Assembly (NCBI GenBank): GCA_029962745.1
Contig: CM057161.1
Span: 5,946,315 to 6,010,314, forward strand
Length of the DNA stretch: 64,000 nucleotides
Direction: 5' to 3'
Source: Echinometra lucunter
Taxonomy: Eukaryota; Echinodermata; Echinoidea; Camarodonta; Echinometridae
Shown here piece by piece: positions 21,686 to 35,756 of the stretch; position 1 is the first letter of the stretch, and every line of letters starts with the position of its first letter. The notes beneath the pieces were generated by a model that saw nothing but the letters and a program-made list of their open reading frames with translations, had not been told where the DNA came from and searched no databases. The position numbers were made by a program, and so were the translations under genes.

Positions 21686-24600
21686 ATTTTCTGAGTCATC
21701 TTTGGCTTGAATTCATCCCACTATGTTCTGTATCACCAAAACAAAGCAAATCAGATTCAACATTATCACATTATGAGATTACTAGATACTGAAGCCGCAT
21801 TTGCCTGCACCAGTCACCTCATGAGCACACACGATACGTCCCGAGTACTTGTTGAGTATATACCCAGATATTGTGTGTCCGGACAGGTTGTATATCCAGA
21901 CAGCCGATTTAGCCATTTAAAGAAGTTTACGAGCAATTTTTCTTCAATTTACACTTATCTTAGAGAACATTATAGAGAACAAATATTGATGATGACTGGT
22001 GTCGTTTAATGATTTTTCTTTTCTTTGAATCCAAAGAAAAAAAAGAGAAGGCTTCATCTTTGTTAAGGGTCCGGACACACGACCTCCATCCTACTGGGAG
22101 TTAAACTCAATAATTAGCCCAAATGAGGTCTCTGAGAAGATAATATCATTTATATTATAATGGAATGGGTGGATGGGTTGAGAGAAAGCTTTGAACTGCA
22201 ACAATTAAGACCTTAATGTCTGAAAAAACACCTAATATCACAATTTGTTATTTGTAGCATGATAATATCAACATCTATGTCATTAAAAAAAATATTTAGT
22301 TTTTATTTAGCCATCACAGTCCTTAATAAACATCTAATGGAGAACAGATACTGAATTTCTCTCATTATATAAAACTGATACTTGCATTAGGTTCCATCCA
22401 TCAGACCAATTTTTGTGAACAAAGAAAGATGACTGATTTATGGTCCAATAAAGCTCCAATTTGCCGGTTAAATTTTAGCTGTATCTTCAAACCGATTATT
22501 TGTCCCGTTATTCTAAATACTGCGATAATCCATTTTCTGCAATATTATTTCATTTTGGATTTCCAGTTTTAATTGTGATTGATTCGCACTCAGCATAAAA
22601 ACGTATGGTTCTTGTATTTTCGTTTAAAAAGGGTGTTCATTGGACCATATGATTCTATTTCACTACTATATCTAACCTAGTCCTTTCAGCAACATAACCC
22701 TGATAACTTGGTATTTAACTTGGTATTTAACACTGGGAGTAATGCCTAAAATTTGTTTACAAACTTGGTGTAATATAAAAAAGACGTTGCTGATATCTTT
22801 TCAATCATACTGTCTCAAGTGGACTATGCGATACTAATTTTCACAATGATACACATCAGCTCCTGCAAGCAATAGATAACGTCAATTATCATGTGAAGCG
22901 TGTTTTAAAGACGTTTTAATTATTTCATGCAAAAAAAAAAAAAAAAAAAAAACACATTACATCGTTTCCCGGAGGTAATAGATGAAAGATAAATGTCTTA
23001 AATTCTCCTCTAAATTTGATGTGGCTGCTTTTTTGCACTCAGTGAGATTTTCTCTATTACAAGAGTTTTGGAGAAATTCTACTTTAAACCGGATAGACCG
23101 TTGAAGTGCCGCCGTTAAAGTCCTTATGAAGCTAAGATAAATTCATAGAGAAGGAATAGGCTGGTAAATCATATCACAGTTAGGTAGCTCTCGATTCTGG
23201 ACCAACTCTCATTGACATCCCAAGCAGTTTCAACAATTTTGTAGTCGTAATTCAAATTATTTAAGGTTTGATTTTTTTTTCTGTGAATGAACTGTTACCG
23301 CCTATGAAAATATCAATTTCAAGAGAAATAAAGTGAAGTGGATTCATTTTCAGAGAAGCCTCTTAAGAAGTATCATGTACCATGGCACCTGGAAAATCAC
23401 ATCATTTTTTCGAAAATATTTAGCATAAGTAGCCAATGAGAATATGTTTCAAAAATAGGTTAATATACCAATCTTTAAGATGGAAACCTCAAAATTTCAT
23501 ATAAGTAATTCCTTAGTCTGTATTTGGCAATATTTCATCTGTCTTTCCGTTTAATAAGTGTGGTCATTCTAAAGATTAACGACCATGATAAATACCCGTT
23601 CGAGTGATCGTCTAAGATTCTTTACAATGAAAAGAATTATCGGCTTTTTCCGTTGAAGAAACGTAATGTTAGCATGGCGATGAATAGCTAGTACTCCTGC
23701 AATTCGATGTCGGGGGCCATTAGGCTAGAGCGAGAAACTCAATGAGCAGTGTCCCAATTTTCTGTTCTACATCTCTATTATCTGTTCAGTGATGTATTTT
23801 TCTTTCGATCACCATAATGAATACACGTCGGGAACTGGATTGCTATGAACAATTCTGTCTCCCTTTTTCTAAAGAAAGGAGTGAAAAGCCATTGACTTCG
23901 ATATAGCAGTGTAAATGATAGAACTATTTTCCTTTCTTATGTCTTAGAAATCCGTTTGAGAGGGACGAGAAGAGAGAGAGAGAGAGTTAGATTCAATAAA
24001 GACTATCGTGATGGTGTACATACAAGCTCTCGACGCCAGGGCGAAGGAAAATCATGAAAGAGATCACTGAACTGAAGAAATCCTGGTGAATGATTTCTCG
24101 TACAAATGAGTAACCCATCTTTATTCTAAATCAATAATTCCTCTTAAAATTCTCTCGCTTTAACCAGTACCGTGACAACCTATCGGTCAGCGAACTTTCT
24201 GTCAATAATAATCCTTGAGACATCCTGTTGATCTGTTCATCATGCTTTGTATGCGTGTGAGTTGAAAACTTATGGATCACTTCATTTGAAATTATCCATA
24301 AGGAATCGCAAGGGGGGGGGGGGGGGCTCTTAAATGTGTAATTCTGGTGCACAAATGTCGTGTATCATTGACAAGTGACTATGTACGGTAAGACGAATTA
24401 TTACTAAAAATTATGTTCTATGTGAAGATGCAAAACGTGCAAGCTGCAATGCAGTAACGGAAATAAACAGCCCTCAAATACTTATCTTTGGAAAAAAGGT
24501 GAGGCCACATGCGGTTAGAATTGTGGGTGTCTTTGCAGCATTGGTGCAGTGTTCTTTAACTTGTTGGCGGGCCACCATTTAAAGTAAAAGGCTAATATTG

Positions 24601-24964
24601 TGAGAATTTAAAAAAATCTCTTTTTGCTACTTGACAATGGTATAAACACAAGAGTTATAGTTTAGAAATACCAGTCTGAAAGTTTCAAAGTATAATATCG
24701 ACGGAAAGTATTTTTAATATTTAAAATGTAAACCAATGTTTGAAGAAAATATAATGGTCGGGTGCACAGACTGGATATAAGGAGTTGCATGTGCACAGAG
24801 TTCACCTAAACAGTGTACGTGGTGTATGCATATCATGTATAGTACTGTGGTTGTGTATGTGTTGTATGCATACCATGTACAGTACAGGGTTAGGGTGCAG
24901 CCAAGGGTTTTTTTTTTGAAATGGTTGAAAATACTCCTCTAGATATTTGTCTCATGAGACCAAA

Positions 24965-25464
24965 NNNNNNNNNNNNNNNNNNNNNNNNNNNNNNNNNNNN
25001 NNNNNNNNNNNNNNNNNNNNNNNNNNNNNNNNNNNNNNNNNNNNNNNNNNNNNNNNNNNNNNNNNNNNNNNNNNNNNNNNNNNNNNNNNNNNNNNNNNNN
25101 NNNNNNNNNNNNNNNNNNNNNNNNNNNNNNNNNNNNNNNNNNNNNNNNNNNNNNNNNNNNNNNNNNNNNNNNNNNNNNNNNNNNNNNNNNNNNNNNNNNN
25201 NNNNNNNNNNNNNNNNNNNNNNNNNNNNNNNNNNNNNNNNNNNNNNNNNNNNNNNNNNNNNNNNNNNNNNNNNNNNNNNNNNNNNNNNNNNNNNNNNNNN
25301 NNNNNNNNNNNNNNNNNNNNNNNNNNNNNNNNNNNNNNNNNNNNNNNNNNNNNNNNNNNNNNNNNNNNNNNNNNNNNNNNNNNNNNNNNNNNNNNNNNNN
25401 NNNNNNNNNNNNNNNNNNNNNNNNNNNNNNNNNNNNNNNNNNNNNNNNNNNNNNNNNNNNNNNN
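24965..25464. other. Assembly gap, 500 N
   Basis: Exactly 500 undetermined bases, a round placeholder length. Contig sequence on both sides overlaps by about 8.9 kb (see the findings), so the true gap size may be negative. Reading frames that run through the Ns are artefacts. Confidence 0.99.
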
Positions 25465-25616
25465 TTTTGTGGAATGATCAACGGGGGAGTGCTTTTTTGA
25501 TATGTTATTGTCCATGTCTAGTTGCCCTTTGACAAGAAGGGAAATTCATGACGCTGCAAGAGACTCGGAAATCCGACATGTTGTCTGATCTTGTTTTTTT
25601 TTTTTAAAATGAAGTA

Positions 25617-25837
25617 TACACTCTAAATAGGTTTACACAATATTGTGTAAAAAGGGAACATGCATGTTTGCTGGGTAAAATGATACCAAATACTGTGTAA
25701 TTTTTTATCCAATATTGCGTTAAATTTATCGATAAAACAAGCATTTTACCTAATATGGGACAAAATTTTACCAAACAACGTGCATGTTCCCTTTTTACCC
25801 AATATTAGGTAATTTCACTCAACCTTTTTAGAGTGTA
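25617..25837. mobile_element. Tc1/mariner-type MITE (copy B)
   Basis: Counterpart of 16229-16453 with TA-flanked CACTCTAAA ends and several single-base deletions, as expected for the low-quality start of a contig. Confidence 0.75.
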
Positions 25838-27645
25838 TGAAAACAGTCACGATTCTTTTAACTGGACATAAGTAATGAAGTGAACATTCGAATTCTCAGT
25901 GAAGGTTTGTTTATTTTAAAGTTTGCTGTTTGGAATGCCATACACCAGTACTCATCATTAAGGGTATTTTCTTTTTTTTTTTATCTCTCTCTCTCTCTTC
26001 TGATTTTTTTTTCGAACCGGAATCAAATTTCAAAACAAATGGATACATGAAAGGGAAAGGCTTCGCTCTTTTCCCTTAAATTCAAGAATGTCCTATATGG
26101 AGAAGGGGGGGGGGGGGGAGAGGAGGAATACTAGTTGAAAACCGTGATTGTTATGTCATTTTTCTGAAATACACCTTTTCATATGGGTCCAGCTAAAAGG
26201 TCTTCAAAACACAAAAGTACTGGTTCTTCCTTGGTCTCCTCAGAGCTAGAAACGTAATATATTTTAATAATCTCAAATATGCTGCGAATTTCATTTGATC
26301 TAGAAGAAAAAAAAAACCTTAATCGATCCAAAAATTAGATTCCTGTAACAACCCCCAAACAACAACAACAGAAAAATTCATATAATGGCCTGAACAGAAA
26401 ATACAAAGGCAAACCGATGTAAAAGATCCTGCACATGTTATGATGAAAATTGAATGCAATCAACTGGAATAAACAAATAAGCCGCGGAATATCTTCCAAA
26501 AAAAAGGAGGAATTTCCTTTATGAAATAGACAGTGATAGATGCAGATCGTTGTCTGGTTTTCATCAAAGTCCATTTATTTAAGATATTTCATGTGACCTA
26601 CCCGATATGTATTACGTGTATTTGTCATGGCTGATAAAAAAAAAAGTTAGTTTGGAATACCGTCAATAATTAGTCCAATAGATATCTACTCTCTCACAGT
26701 TCTATCGCTTATACGTCCTTGGTTCATCGCTTATAGTGAGTTAAATGTATTTACTCTCAGCTTTTGCGACATCTATTACGCACGGAGAGGAAATTAGTCG
26801 TGACTACCTTTATTATTTTAAAATCTATTTCACTTAGTGAGGAAAGCAGGTTGATAACTGTCTATAGGTTGGATAAATGCTATTGATCTAATGGTCAGAA
26901 TGGAAGTTCATTGTAGGAAGATAGATGTGGAGAGAATAAGGAAGGAAAAAGAGCTAAACATTTGATTTGAAAAAATTAGATAGGTTTCAGCAAAAAAACT
27001 GGAAAGGGAATATTGAATAGTGGCAAAACGTATATCGGCTTTTTATATGTTAAAAAATTGGTAATTTATCTTCATCAATTGGCTTACTTAGACTGCTCCT
27101 GAATGGGTTGTATATGCGTTGAAAAAAAAATCCGGTAAGAAGTCAGAGATAAACAAACAAAAACAAAAAAAACAAATAGGGAGAGAAAGAGAAAAAAAAG
27201 AGATGAAGGAGGGGGGGGGGGAGATATATTGAAGAGAAAGGGAGTAATAGTGCAAATGAACCTGGAAATTAGTCACATTAAATTTTCAGTCATTTTTAGT
27301 GTCATCACCAGATACCATTTTTATTTTACATGCGTCAGATAAATACTTTACATTAGAGTATAAGGTGAAACATTTTCAGTGCTGACTTTATTAATGCAAG
27401 AAATCTTAACTTCTAATGTCCCAACAAGATTAGCTCCAGTCACCCGAAACACTAATCCTGCTAATTCAAATTCATTCAAAATCTAAGGAAATGTAAAGGT
27501 TAATCTCAAGAGACGTCCATTCCTTGCAAGTACTCCCTCCCCTGTGAAGATGATTATAGGGTTTAACACATTTCGAAAACACAAAGTTACATAAGCCAAG
27601 CCTCCTTGCTGATAATCAGATCCAGAGAGATTCAAATAGCAACCT

Positions 27646-27794
27646 GGGCCCCCGTTTCATAAAACTTGTTATCAATAAAAAGTTGCAATAACTGTTGTAA
27701 GCTACTGAAATCCTTGCATCTGATGGGCCGGGAGCAAATTTTTCATAGAAATGTGGCAGTTGTTACTGATAACAAGTTTTAGGAAACAGGGCCC
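27646..27794. mobile_element. GGGCCC-ended MITE (copy B)
   Basis: Counterpart of 18255-18402 with the same TIRs and one extra C in the left end. Confidence 0.8.
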
Positions 27795-28853
27795 TGAAGG
27801 ATTAGTTGTGATCAGTTACCCGATTTCGATGAAATATAGGCTTGCTCTAAATTTTTTAGTAAACTAAGCCTTGACTTGAAAGAAGTTAGTGGGCGTATTA
27901 TAGGGTTAAGCTTTTAAGTGCCCCTAAAATATGCATCCCACATTCAGACCCAGCTGCAACCGGTGTCACTGAGCATGTTAGTCAAAGACTGAAGAGGGGG
28001 TGAATGGGCGAAGCCAGAGAATGCAATCCCGACAAAAATCTTAACGACCAATTATGTCTGGCCAACCACCTAATCACATTCGGGCAGAGACGATGTCTCT
28101 TTTGATTCTCTTTAAAAAATGTGCTAGAATAAAAAAAGTTACTTGAAAGAACGTCGCTGTAGTAAAGAGTTTACTTTAAAAAAAGAACAGTACAAAAAAC
28201 ACTAGATAGTTGATATTCGGGCACCATAAGCCTGCCCCTCAGGCAAAAGTTGTGCCTGAACCCTTTTCCTTTTCTTCTCCCTCCAGCTAGTTCGCCCATA
28301 CCTCCTTCAACACCCAAAAAGTGATGGAAAATGAGAAACATGCATTTCCTGGGGGGTTGGTGGTGATCGATGTCTTTCTTTCTGTGAATATTGGTTTGTT
28401 CCAGTTTTGGGAAGAGCAGCGTCACCGGTCTGAATCTACAATTGAAGGGTGATGTTACAGGGCAAAAGAAGGGATTGGCGGGACTTCCTCGTCACTTAGC
28501 AGGAGAAAATTTGCATTTTCCTCCCTTTTTTCCTTTTAGGGATGGTTGTTTGCGTTGTTCTGGGAAGAAAAATCGAATGATGAACTTTTGAGGAAAACCT
28601 TTGAAATAACATGTACTCCGTTTGGTGATGGAACAGAATCATGTGAATAGTGTTACCACATAACGGATTTTTGGTATATTGGTTAACTCAAGTATAATTA
28701 GGAAGAAAACACGGAAACGATTTATACTGTTGGCAAATTTAGAGTTTAATCGTGCGATATCAACCGCCAATAACCGTGATTAATGTTAAAATGAACCATG
28801 AGCTTAAAGAGAAACGAATCGATAGTGCATGTGTATATCAAGAAAATCTTGGC

Positions 28854-28964
28854 CCCGTAACACAAAGCTTAGCGATTGATTTTACGACTGATTGCACATA
28901 GTGATCAATGCAATCAATTGTAAAAATCAATCCCACGACCAATTGCTAAGCTTTGTGTTACGGG
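28854..28964. mobile_element. 111-bp foldback MITE (copy B)
   Basis: Counterpart of 19459-19569 with the same length and arms. Confidence 0.8.
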
Positions 28965-29019
28965 ATCTTTGTTATCTTAGTTTGGGACATTTTCCACGTG
29001 CTGGCAAGCTAATTTAGAG

Positions 29020-29209
29020 GCGATAAGAACACAAAACGAAAAGCAAAACGAAAAGCGATGATTTAATTCGATCAGATTATCGTTTGTATTACATTTGTCT
29101 TTAGCATTCTGAAGAAGGAAGAAGGCCCCCGAAAACGTGATCGAATTAATCAAATCATCGTTGGTAGAAATGCATTTCTTCTTTGCCATTCTTTCTGTGT
29201 TCTTATCGC
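29020..29209. repeat. Inverted repeat around CTGAAGA...GAAA (copy B)
   Basis: Counterpart of 19625-19813, differing by one inserted A and one substitution in the right arm. Confidence 0.65.
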
Positions 29210-30717
29210 ATATTGCAAGTAGTATACATGTACTGTATGTGTCATGAAAAAATGATGATAACTAAAAAATAGATTTAACAGACACAAATGGAAAACGCGC
29301 TGGAAAGTGATTCCCTTTGAATCAGCGAAAACTTCATCAAAATAATACCCGGGTCGTCAAAATCAATATGCTGAAATATCATAGCGTTTGGAAGTAACTT
29401 CATTTCCATAAATAAATCATTAAAAATTTGTACTAATGGATACATGAAAATGTATGTCTCCTCGTTTCTCCAGGTATATCCCCAGTCATTATCCGTTTCC
29501 ATCTATATCGCGGTGTACGTATTAAAGTTATGCTATTCATAGTGAAGATATTTGTCAGGTCGCAGCTCTTACTTCCGAGAGCATTAACCCATTTTTTAAA
29601 AATGTCAGTTCATATTTTCTACTTTAGCTGTCATCACCATTTGCTCCTTCTTAAAAAGTTTTTGATGGACGCTGCGGAAATTTTCTTTTAAGGAAAAGTC
29701 AGTCATGATGATCCAGAGTTCTAATTATTTTCTCTATAAAAATATCCTCTTTATACAGACTCCTATGATTTATTTTGTAGATTATATGCATCATTTTCTT
29801 CCTCAGTTTGTCTGACCATTTCCCTTTTAACCAAGACCCTAAGCTCTAGTTTTTTTCCCATGCAAATTTAGTTTTTAGATTCGCTTGTATGATATTGTAC
29901 TACTAATCCTTTTTTCTGGATGACGTGTATCACTCCCATTGTCACAATCTTATAAATCTTTTACCTCCAATAGAAGCGCGTGCAATCCTCAGAATACTTC
30001 CATCATAAATGAGTTTGATTTATTACCTTTCTCACCTGGGATGAGGAGTGAGCGGTATTAAACACCTTGCAGAAAAAAATTGAGAACAAATCATTATGTG
30101 CTTGAAATGAAATTAAGGAGATTCCCCTAAAGAGGTGTATTTTGTGGAGGGAAGATACGAAAACTACTTTAAACGACGACATATTTATTGCAGGAGTCTT
30201 AACATTAGGAAGTGTAGTTTCATTACATTGATACGCTTGATATTGATACTTTCCAAAAGGATTTTCTTCTTGAAATCCACGTGTGCCCATAATGGATGGA
30301 AAACAGAGAAGAAAGTAACAATCTTCTTTATCTTCTTTACTGCATGTAACTAGAGAAAAAACGATAATAACTTAAAAAGGTGACTGTACGCCCATGGCTG
30401 CTATCAAAACGAAGTTAAGAGATATGAGACGCTTTATTTGTACTAACCAAACCATTCATTCCTTTCACCCATTAGATTATGTATATCATCCTCAGCGTTT
30501 TTACAGTATGATAGCGTTTTTTAAAGTAATGAATTATACTCTTCTACTGTCTAAAGAATGTCTCCATGAAATCTTTGTTTAAAAGCCTAAGCAAACCTGT
30601 ATCTTTATCACTGCGCTTGTCCTTAAAATTGTTTATCAATTCTTTCTCGTGAAATCGGGTTCACTTGGTGGAATGAGGAGCGGATCATTGGGAGGATGGG
30701 ACTTGATGGCAAATGTG

Positions 30718-30755
<38 letters not shown>

Positions 30756-31033
30756 AAAACACATTTAAAATACTTAATCAATATTCACGAACTACCCATC
30801 GCAACATTTGCGATACACCAGTCGGTATCTAAGCAAGTAAAAACGATTGATATTGTTTCACGGAATTCTACATGGCCTTGGCATCAGTTCTGTCCACGAC
30901 AGGTATGTCTGCTTTATTATAATTCATTTGAAATTTCAATATTTTTACATAATATTTCTACAGAGTGTATAATTCATTAGTCCATCAATTTGTTCGTTTT
31001 GCCAGGCCTTTCTGAGTGATTGTATCGTCTCTT

Positions 31034-31083
31034 GTAAGTGTTTAAGAATAAATTTCTGATGAAGTCGAAAGACGAAAGCTTAC
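31034..31083 (+). other. Hammerhead-like 50-nt module (copy B)
   Basis: Identical to 21636-21685 over the module, with the same defects. Confidence 0.3.
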
Positions 31084-34012
31084 ATTTTCTGAGTCATCTT
31101 TGGCTTGAATTCATCCCACTATGTTCTGTATCACCAAAACAAAGCAAATCAGATTCAACATTATCACATTATGAGATTACTAGATACTGAAGCCGCATTT
31201 GCCTGCACCAGTCACCTCATGAGCACACACGATACGTCCCGAGTACTTGTTGAGTATATACCCAGATATTGTGTGTCCGGACAGGTTGTATATCCAGACA
31301 GCCGATTTAGCCATTTAAAGAAGTTTACGAGCAATTTTCTTCAATTTACACTTATCTTAGAGAACATTATAGAGAACAAATATTGATGATGACTGGTGTC
31401 GTTTAATGATTTTTCTTTTCTTTGAATCCAAAGAAAAAAAAGAGAAGGCTTCATCTTTGTTAAGGGTCCGGACACACGACCTCCATCCTACTGGGAGTTA
31501 AACTCAATAATTAGCCCAAATGAGGTCTCTGAGAAGATAATATCATTTATATTATAATGGAATGGGTGGATGGGTTGAGAGAAAGCTTTGAACTGCAACA
31601 ATTAAGACCTTAATGTCTGAAAAAACACCTAATATCACAATTTGTTATTTGTAGCATGATAATATCAACATCTATGTCATTAAAAAAAATATTTAGTTTT
31701 TATTTAGCCATCACAGTCCTTAATAAACATCTAATGGAGAACAGATACTGAATTTCTCTCATTATATAAAACTGATACTTGCATTAGGTTCCATCCATCA
31801 GACCAATTTTTGTGAACAAAGAAGATGACTGATTTATGGTCCAATAAAGCTCCAATTTGCCGGTTAAATTTTAGCTGTATCTTCAAACCGATTATTTGTC
31901 CCGTTATTCTAAATACTGCGATAATCCATTTTCTGCAATATTATTTCATTTTGGATTTCCAGTTTTAATTGTGATTGATTCGCACTCAGCATAAAAACGT
32001 ATGGTTCTTGTATTTTCGTTTAAAAAGGGTGTTCATTGGACCATATGATTCTATTTCACTACTATATCTAACCTAGTCCTTTCAGCAACATAACCCTGAT
32101 AACTTGGTATTTAACTTGGTATTTAACACTGGGAGTAATGCCTAAAATTTGTTTACAAACTTGATGTAATATAAAAAAGACGTTGCTGATATCTTTTCAA
32201 TCATACTGTCTCAAGTGGACTATGCGATACTAATTTTCACAATGATACACATCAGCTCCTGCAAGCAATAGATAACGTCAATTATCATGTGAAGCGTGTT
32301 TTAAAGACGTTTTTAATTATTTCATGCAAAAAAAAAAAAAAAAAAAAAACACATTACATCGTTTCCCGGAGGTAATAGATGAAAGATAAATGTCTTAAAT
32401 TCTCCTCTAAATTTTGATGTGGCTGCTTTTTTGCACTCAGTGAGATTTTCTCTATTACAAGAGTTTTGGAGAAATTCTACTTTAAACCGGATAGACCGTT
32501 GAAGTGCCGCCGTTAAAGTCCTTATGAAGCTAAGATAAATTCATAGAGAAGTAATAGGCTGGTAAATCATATCACAGTTAGGTAGCTCTCGATTCTGGAC
32601 CAACTCTCATTGACATCCCAAGCAGTTTCAACAATTTTGTAGTCGTAATTCAAATTATTTCAGGTTTGATTTTTTTTTTCTGTGAATGAACTGTTACCGC
32701 CTATGAAAATATCAATTTCAAGAGAAATAAAGTGAAGTGGATTCATTTTCAGAGAAGCCTCTTAAGAAGTATCATGTACCATGGCACCTGGAAAATCACA
32801 TCATTTTTTCGAAAATATTTAGCATAAGTAGCCAATGAGAATATGTTTCAAAAATAGGTTAATATACCAATCTTTAAGATGGAAACCTCAAAATTTCATA
32901 TAAGTAATTCCTTAGTCTGTATTTGGCAATATTTTATCTGTCTTTCCGTTTAATAAGTGTGGTCATTCTAAAGATTAACAACCATGATAAATACCCGTTC
33001 GAGTGATCGTCTAAGATTCTTTACAATGAAAAGAATTATCGGCTTTTTCCGTTGAAGAAACGTAATGTTAGCATGGCGATGAATAGCTAGTACTCCTGCA
33101 ATTCGATGTCGGGGGCCATTAGGCTAGAGCGAGAAACTCAATGAGCAGTGTCCCAATTTTCTGTTCTACATCTCTATTATCTGTTCAGTGATGTATATTT
33201 CTTTCGATCACCATAATGAATACACGTCGGGAACTGGATTGCTATGAACAATTCTGTCTCCCTTTTTCTAAAGAAAGGAGTGAAAAGCCATTGACTTCGA
33301 TATAGCAGTGTAAATGATAGAACTATTTTCCTTTCTTATGTCTTAGAAATCCGTTTGAGAGGGACGAGAAGAGAGAGAGAGTTAGATTCAATAAAGACTA
33401 TCGTGATGGTGTACATACAAGCTCTCGACGTCAGGGCGAAGGAAAATCATGAAAGAGATCATTGAACTGAAGAAATCCTGGTGAATGATTTCTCGTACAA
33501 ATGAGTAACCCATCTTTATTCTAAATCAATAATTCCTCTTAAAATTCTCTCGCTTTAACCAGTACCGTGACAACCTATCGGTCAGCGAACCTTTCTGTCA
33601 ATAATAATCCTTGAGACATCCTGTTGATCTGTTCATCATGCTTTGTATGCGTGTGAGTTGAAAACTTATGGATCACTTCATTTGAAATTATCCATAAGGA
33701 ATCGCAAGGGGGGGGGGGGGGGCTCTTAAATGTGTAATTCTGGTGCACAAATGTCGTGTATCATTGACAAGTGACTATGTACGGTAAGACGAATTATTAC
33801 TAAAAATTATGTCCTATGTGAAGATGCAAAACGTGCAAGCTGCAATGCAGTAACGGAATAAACAGGCCCTCAAAATACTTATCTTTGGAAAAAAGGTGAG
33901 GCCACATGCGGTTAGAATTGTGGGTGTCTTTACAGCATTGGTGCAGTGTTCTTTAACTTGTTGGCGGGCCACCATTTAAAGTAAAAGGCTAATATTGTGA
34001 GAATTTAAAAAA

Positions 34013-34524
34013 ATCTCTTTTTGCTACTTGAAAAAGGTATAAACATAAGAGTTATAGTTTAGAAATACCAGTCTGAAAGTTTCAAAGTATAATATCGACG
34101 GAAAGTATTTTTAAATATTAAAAATGTAAACCAATGTTTGAAGAAAATATAATGGTCGGTTGCACAGACTGGATATAAGGAGCTTGCATGTGCACAGAGT
34201 TCACCTAAACAGTGTACGTGTGTATATGCATATCATGTATAGACTGTGGTGTGTGTATGTGTGTGTATGCATATCATGTACAGTACAGGGAGAGAGGTGC
34301 AGCCAAGGGTTCTTTTGAACTGGTTGAAAATACTCCTCTAGTTATTTGTCTCATGAGACCAAAACTAATAGAATTGGCGTTTGCGTCTTATTAACAGTTT
34401 TTCATTTCAAATTATGGTTGGTTTCAGGGTTTCTGAGTACAAATACAAGTACTCACACACATGTTTCATCTTAGTTTGAGAGTTTTTTAAATCAGCTGCT
34501 TACAAAGTTAGCCAATGCCTTTAA
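34013..34524 (+). repeat. Diverged direct repeat, unit 1
   Basis: It pairs with 35757-36214. Shared blocks in order: TTTGCTRCTTGAAAA, AGTTTCAAAGTATAATATC, GGTCGGTTGCA, GTTTGCGTCTTA, and a well-kept 3' part (GGTTTCAGGGTTTCTGAGTA, then CAAATACAAGTACTCACACA and CATGTTTCATCTTAGTTTGA) ending at GCCAATGCCTTTAA. It overlaps the end of the 8.9 kb block. Type unknown. Confidence 0.75.
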
Positions 34525-35756
34525 CCGGTTCCTTTAACGATGCAATCTTTACATCACAAATACTTGACTTTGTCTTAAATACATCAGGAGTGTGGTTTTA
34601 TGAGGCATGGGTGCTTTCAGCGCTTTGAGGATACTATTCCACTCGGTCGTATCTGCTTTCAGATTAAAGGATAGCAGAAACAGGTGGATAGCAGAAGGGG
34701 CGGACAGAAAGCCAGCGGGGTAAGACCAAATACGTACCCCGATACGTACGTCAGAACCGCATACTGCCCTTATGTTTGCATCTTTTTCAAGCGGTTTCAG
34801 GTGGTTTCTTTAAGGTATATAGAGTCTCATCTCACAGAGGTGGGATCAGGGAAGGTCTAACCATAAGTTCTTGGCAGCTAAAGACTTTGGATACACTTCC
34901 TATCATGGGGTACCCGTTAGTTCAACAGATGTTGAATAACTGCAACACGATCCCTGCGATGAAATCCTTTGTCTTTTTTAATATTTTTTTTTTTACATAA
35001 TTTGCTTTTTATTCATCTTCCTAGTTAACATATGAATAGTGTGAGTCCTCTTTGATGATTTGAACTGGGAAATTATCAGATTATTCACAATAAAAAAGCC
35101 AAGAACTGCATTAGGTAACGCCGATGATATATGTATTCCATATTCTAATATAACATTTGAATATTGGCATAAAAGTTTGGGGAGAAATCGAGTGTAAATG
35201 AACTAAAAACTGTAATTCTGGATGCAATTTGATTAAATGTTCACAAACTTAGATAAAAGCGTATAGTAATATTTCCAATAATTATGCAAATCATTTATAT
35301 AAACCAGCAGAAAGCGAAGGAAGAGAAGGATAAAAACCACCTGAATAGAAACATCTAGATCGTGTGAATAAGCAGATACAAACAAAAGAGCAAAAGCAAG
35401 AAATATGCAAATTGTTCAAGCCGATTAGCACATAATGTTTTAGGAAAGAGTCTGCGTTCTCAGAATAATTGATAAAACGCCAGAATTTGCAATTTCATTG
35501 ATTGTGCGATTACTGTTTACGGTCACCGGGCAATGGGATTCGTATCTTGATATTCAATTAATAAACAGCTACTGTATCTACCGGGACCTAGCATTGACGC
35601 ACCTTTACAAACAATGCCATTCGTAGAACGGACCGGGTTATTTCTCTCGGGAGGCTGCGTGCTATGCCAAACCGATAGCTCAGATAGGGCCACAAAGCGA
35701 CCGTCCATGCATTAAAGACATTGGTTAACATTGTTATAATTATGAAAAACAACGAC
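34525..35756. other. Spacer between the direct repeats
   Basis: No recognisable retroelement genes lie between the units, so they are not obviously LTRs. A 61-codon minus-strand ORF (35523-35708) in a GC-richer patch has balanced codon use and might be a small exon or decayed gene. No family is recognised. Confidence 0.35.

Larger units (their letters stand above)
16076..24964. repeat. 8.9 kb duplicated block, copy A (contig end)
   Basis: This block matches 25465-34363 from end to end. It runs exactly to the last base before the N gap. Identity is almost complete through the middle. Small indels, many in homopolymers, cluster against copy B's first 2.8 kb. The last 200 bases of copy A (around 24,780-24,900) are also visibly degraded against copy B. 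Apart from MITEs, hairpins and simple repeats I see no gene in it; paired short ORFs are chance frames copied with the block. Confidence 0.9.
25465..34363. repeat. 8.9 kb duplicated block, copy B (contig start)
   Basis: It starts at the first base after the gap and repeats 16076-24964 in the same order and orientation, offset about 9.39-9.40 kb. Beyond 34363 the sequence is new. Homopolymer-type indels concentrate in the first 2.8 kb, while base substitutions are few (a handful in the last 2 kb). No gene is visible. Confidence 0.9.

Noticed and set aside
24921..25532. Long reading frames of 176-203 codons across the gap
   Set aside because: They consist almost entirely of undetermined bases; no coding evidence.
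16076..34363. A genuine recent 8.9 kb tandem duplication
   Set aside because: Possible but less likely: the repeat borders coincide exactly with both gap edges and error-type indels cluster at contig ends.
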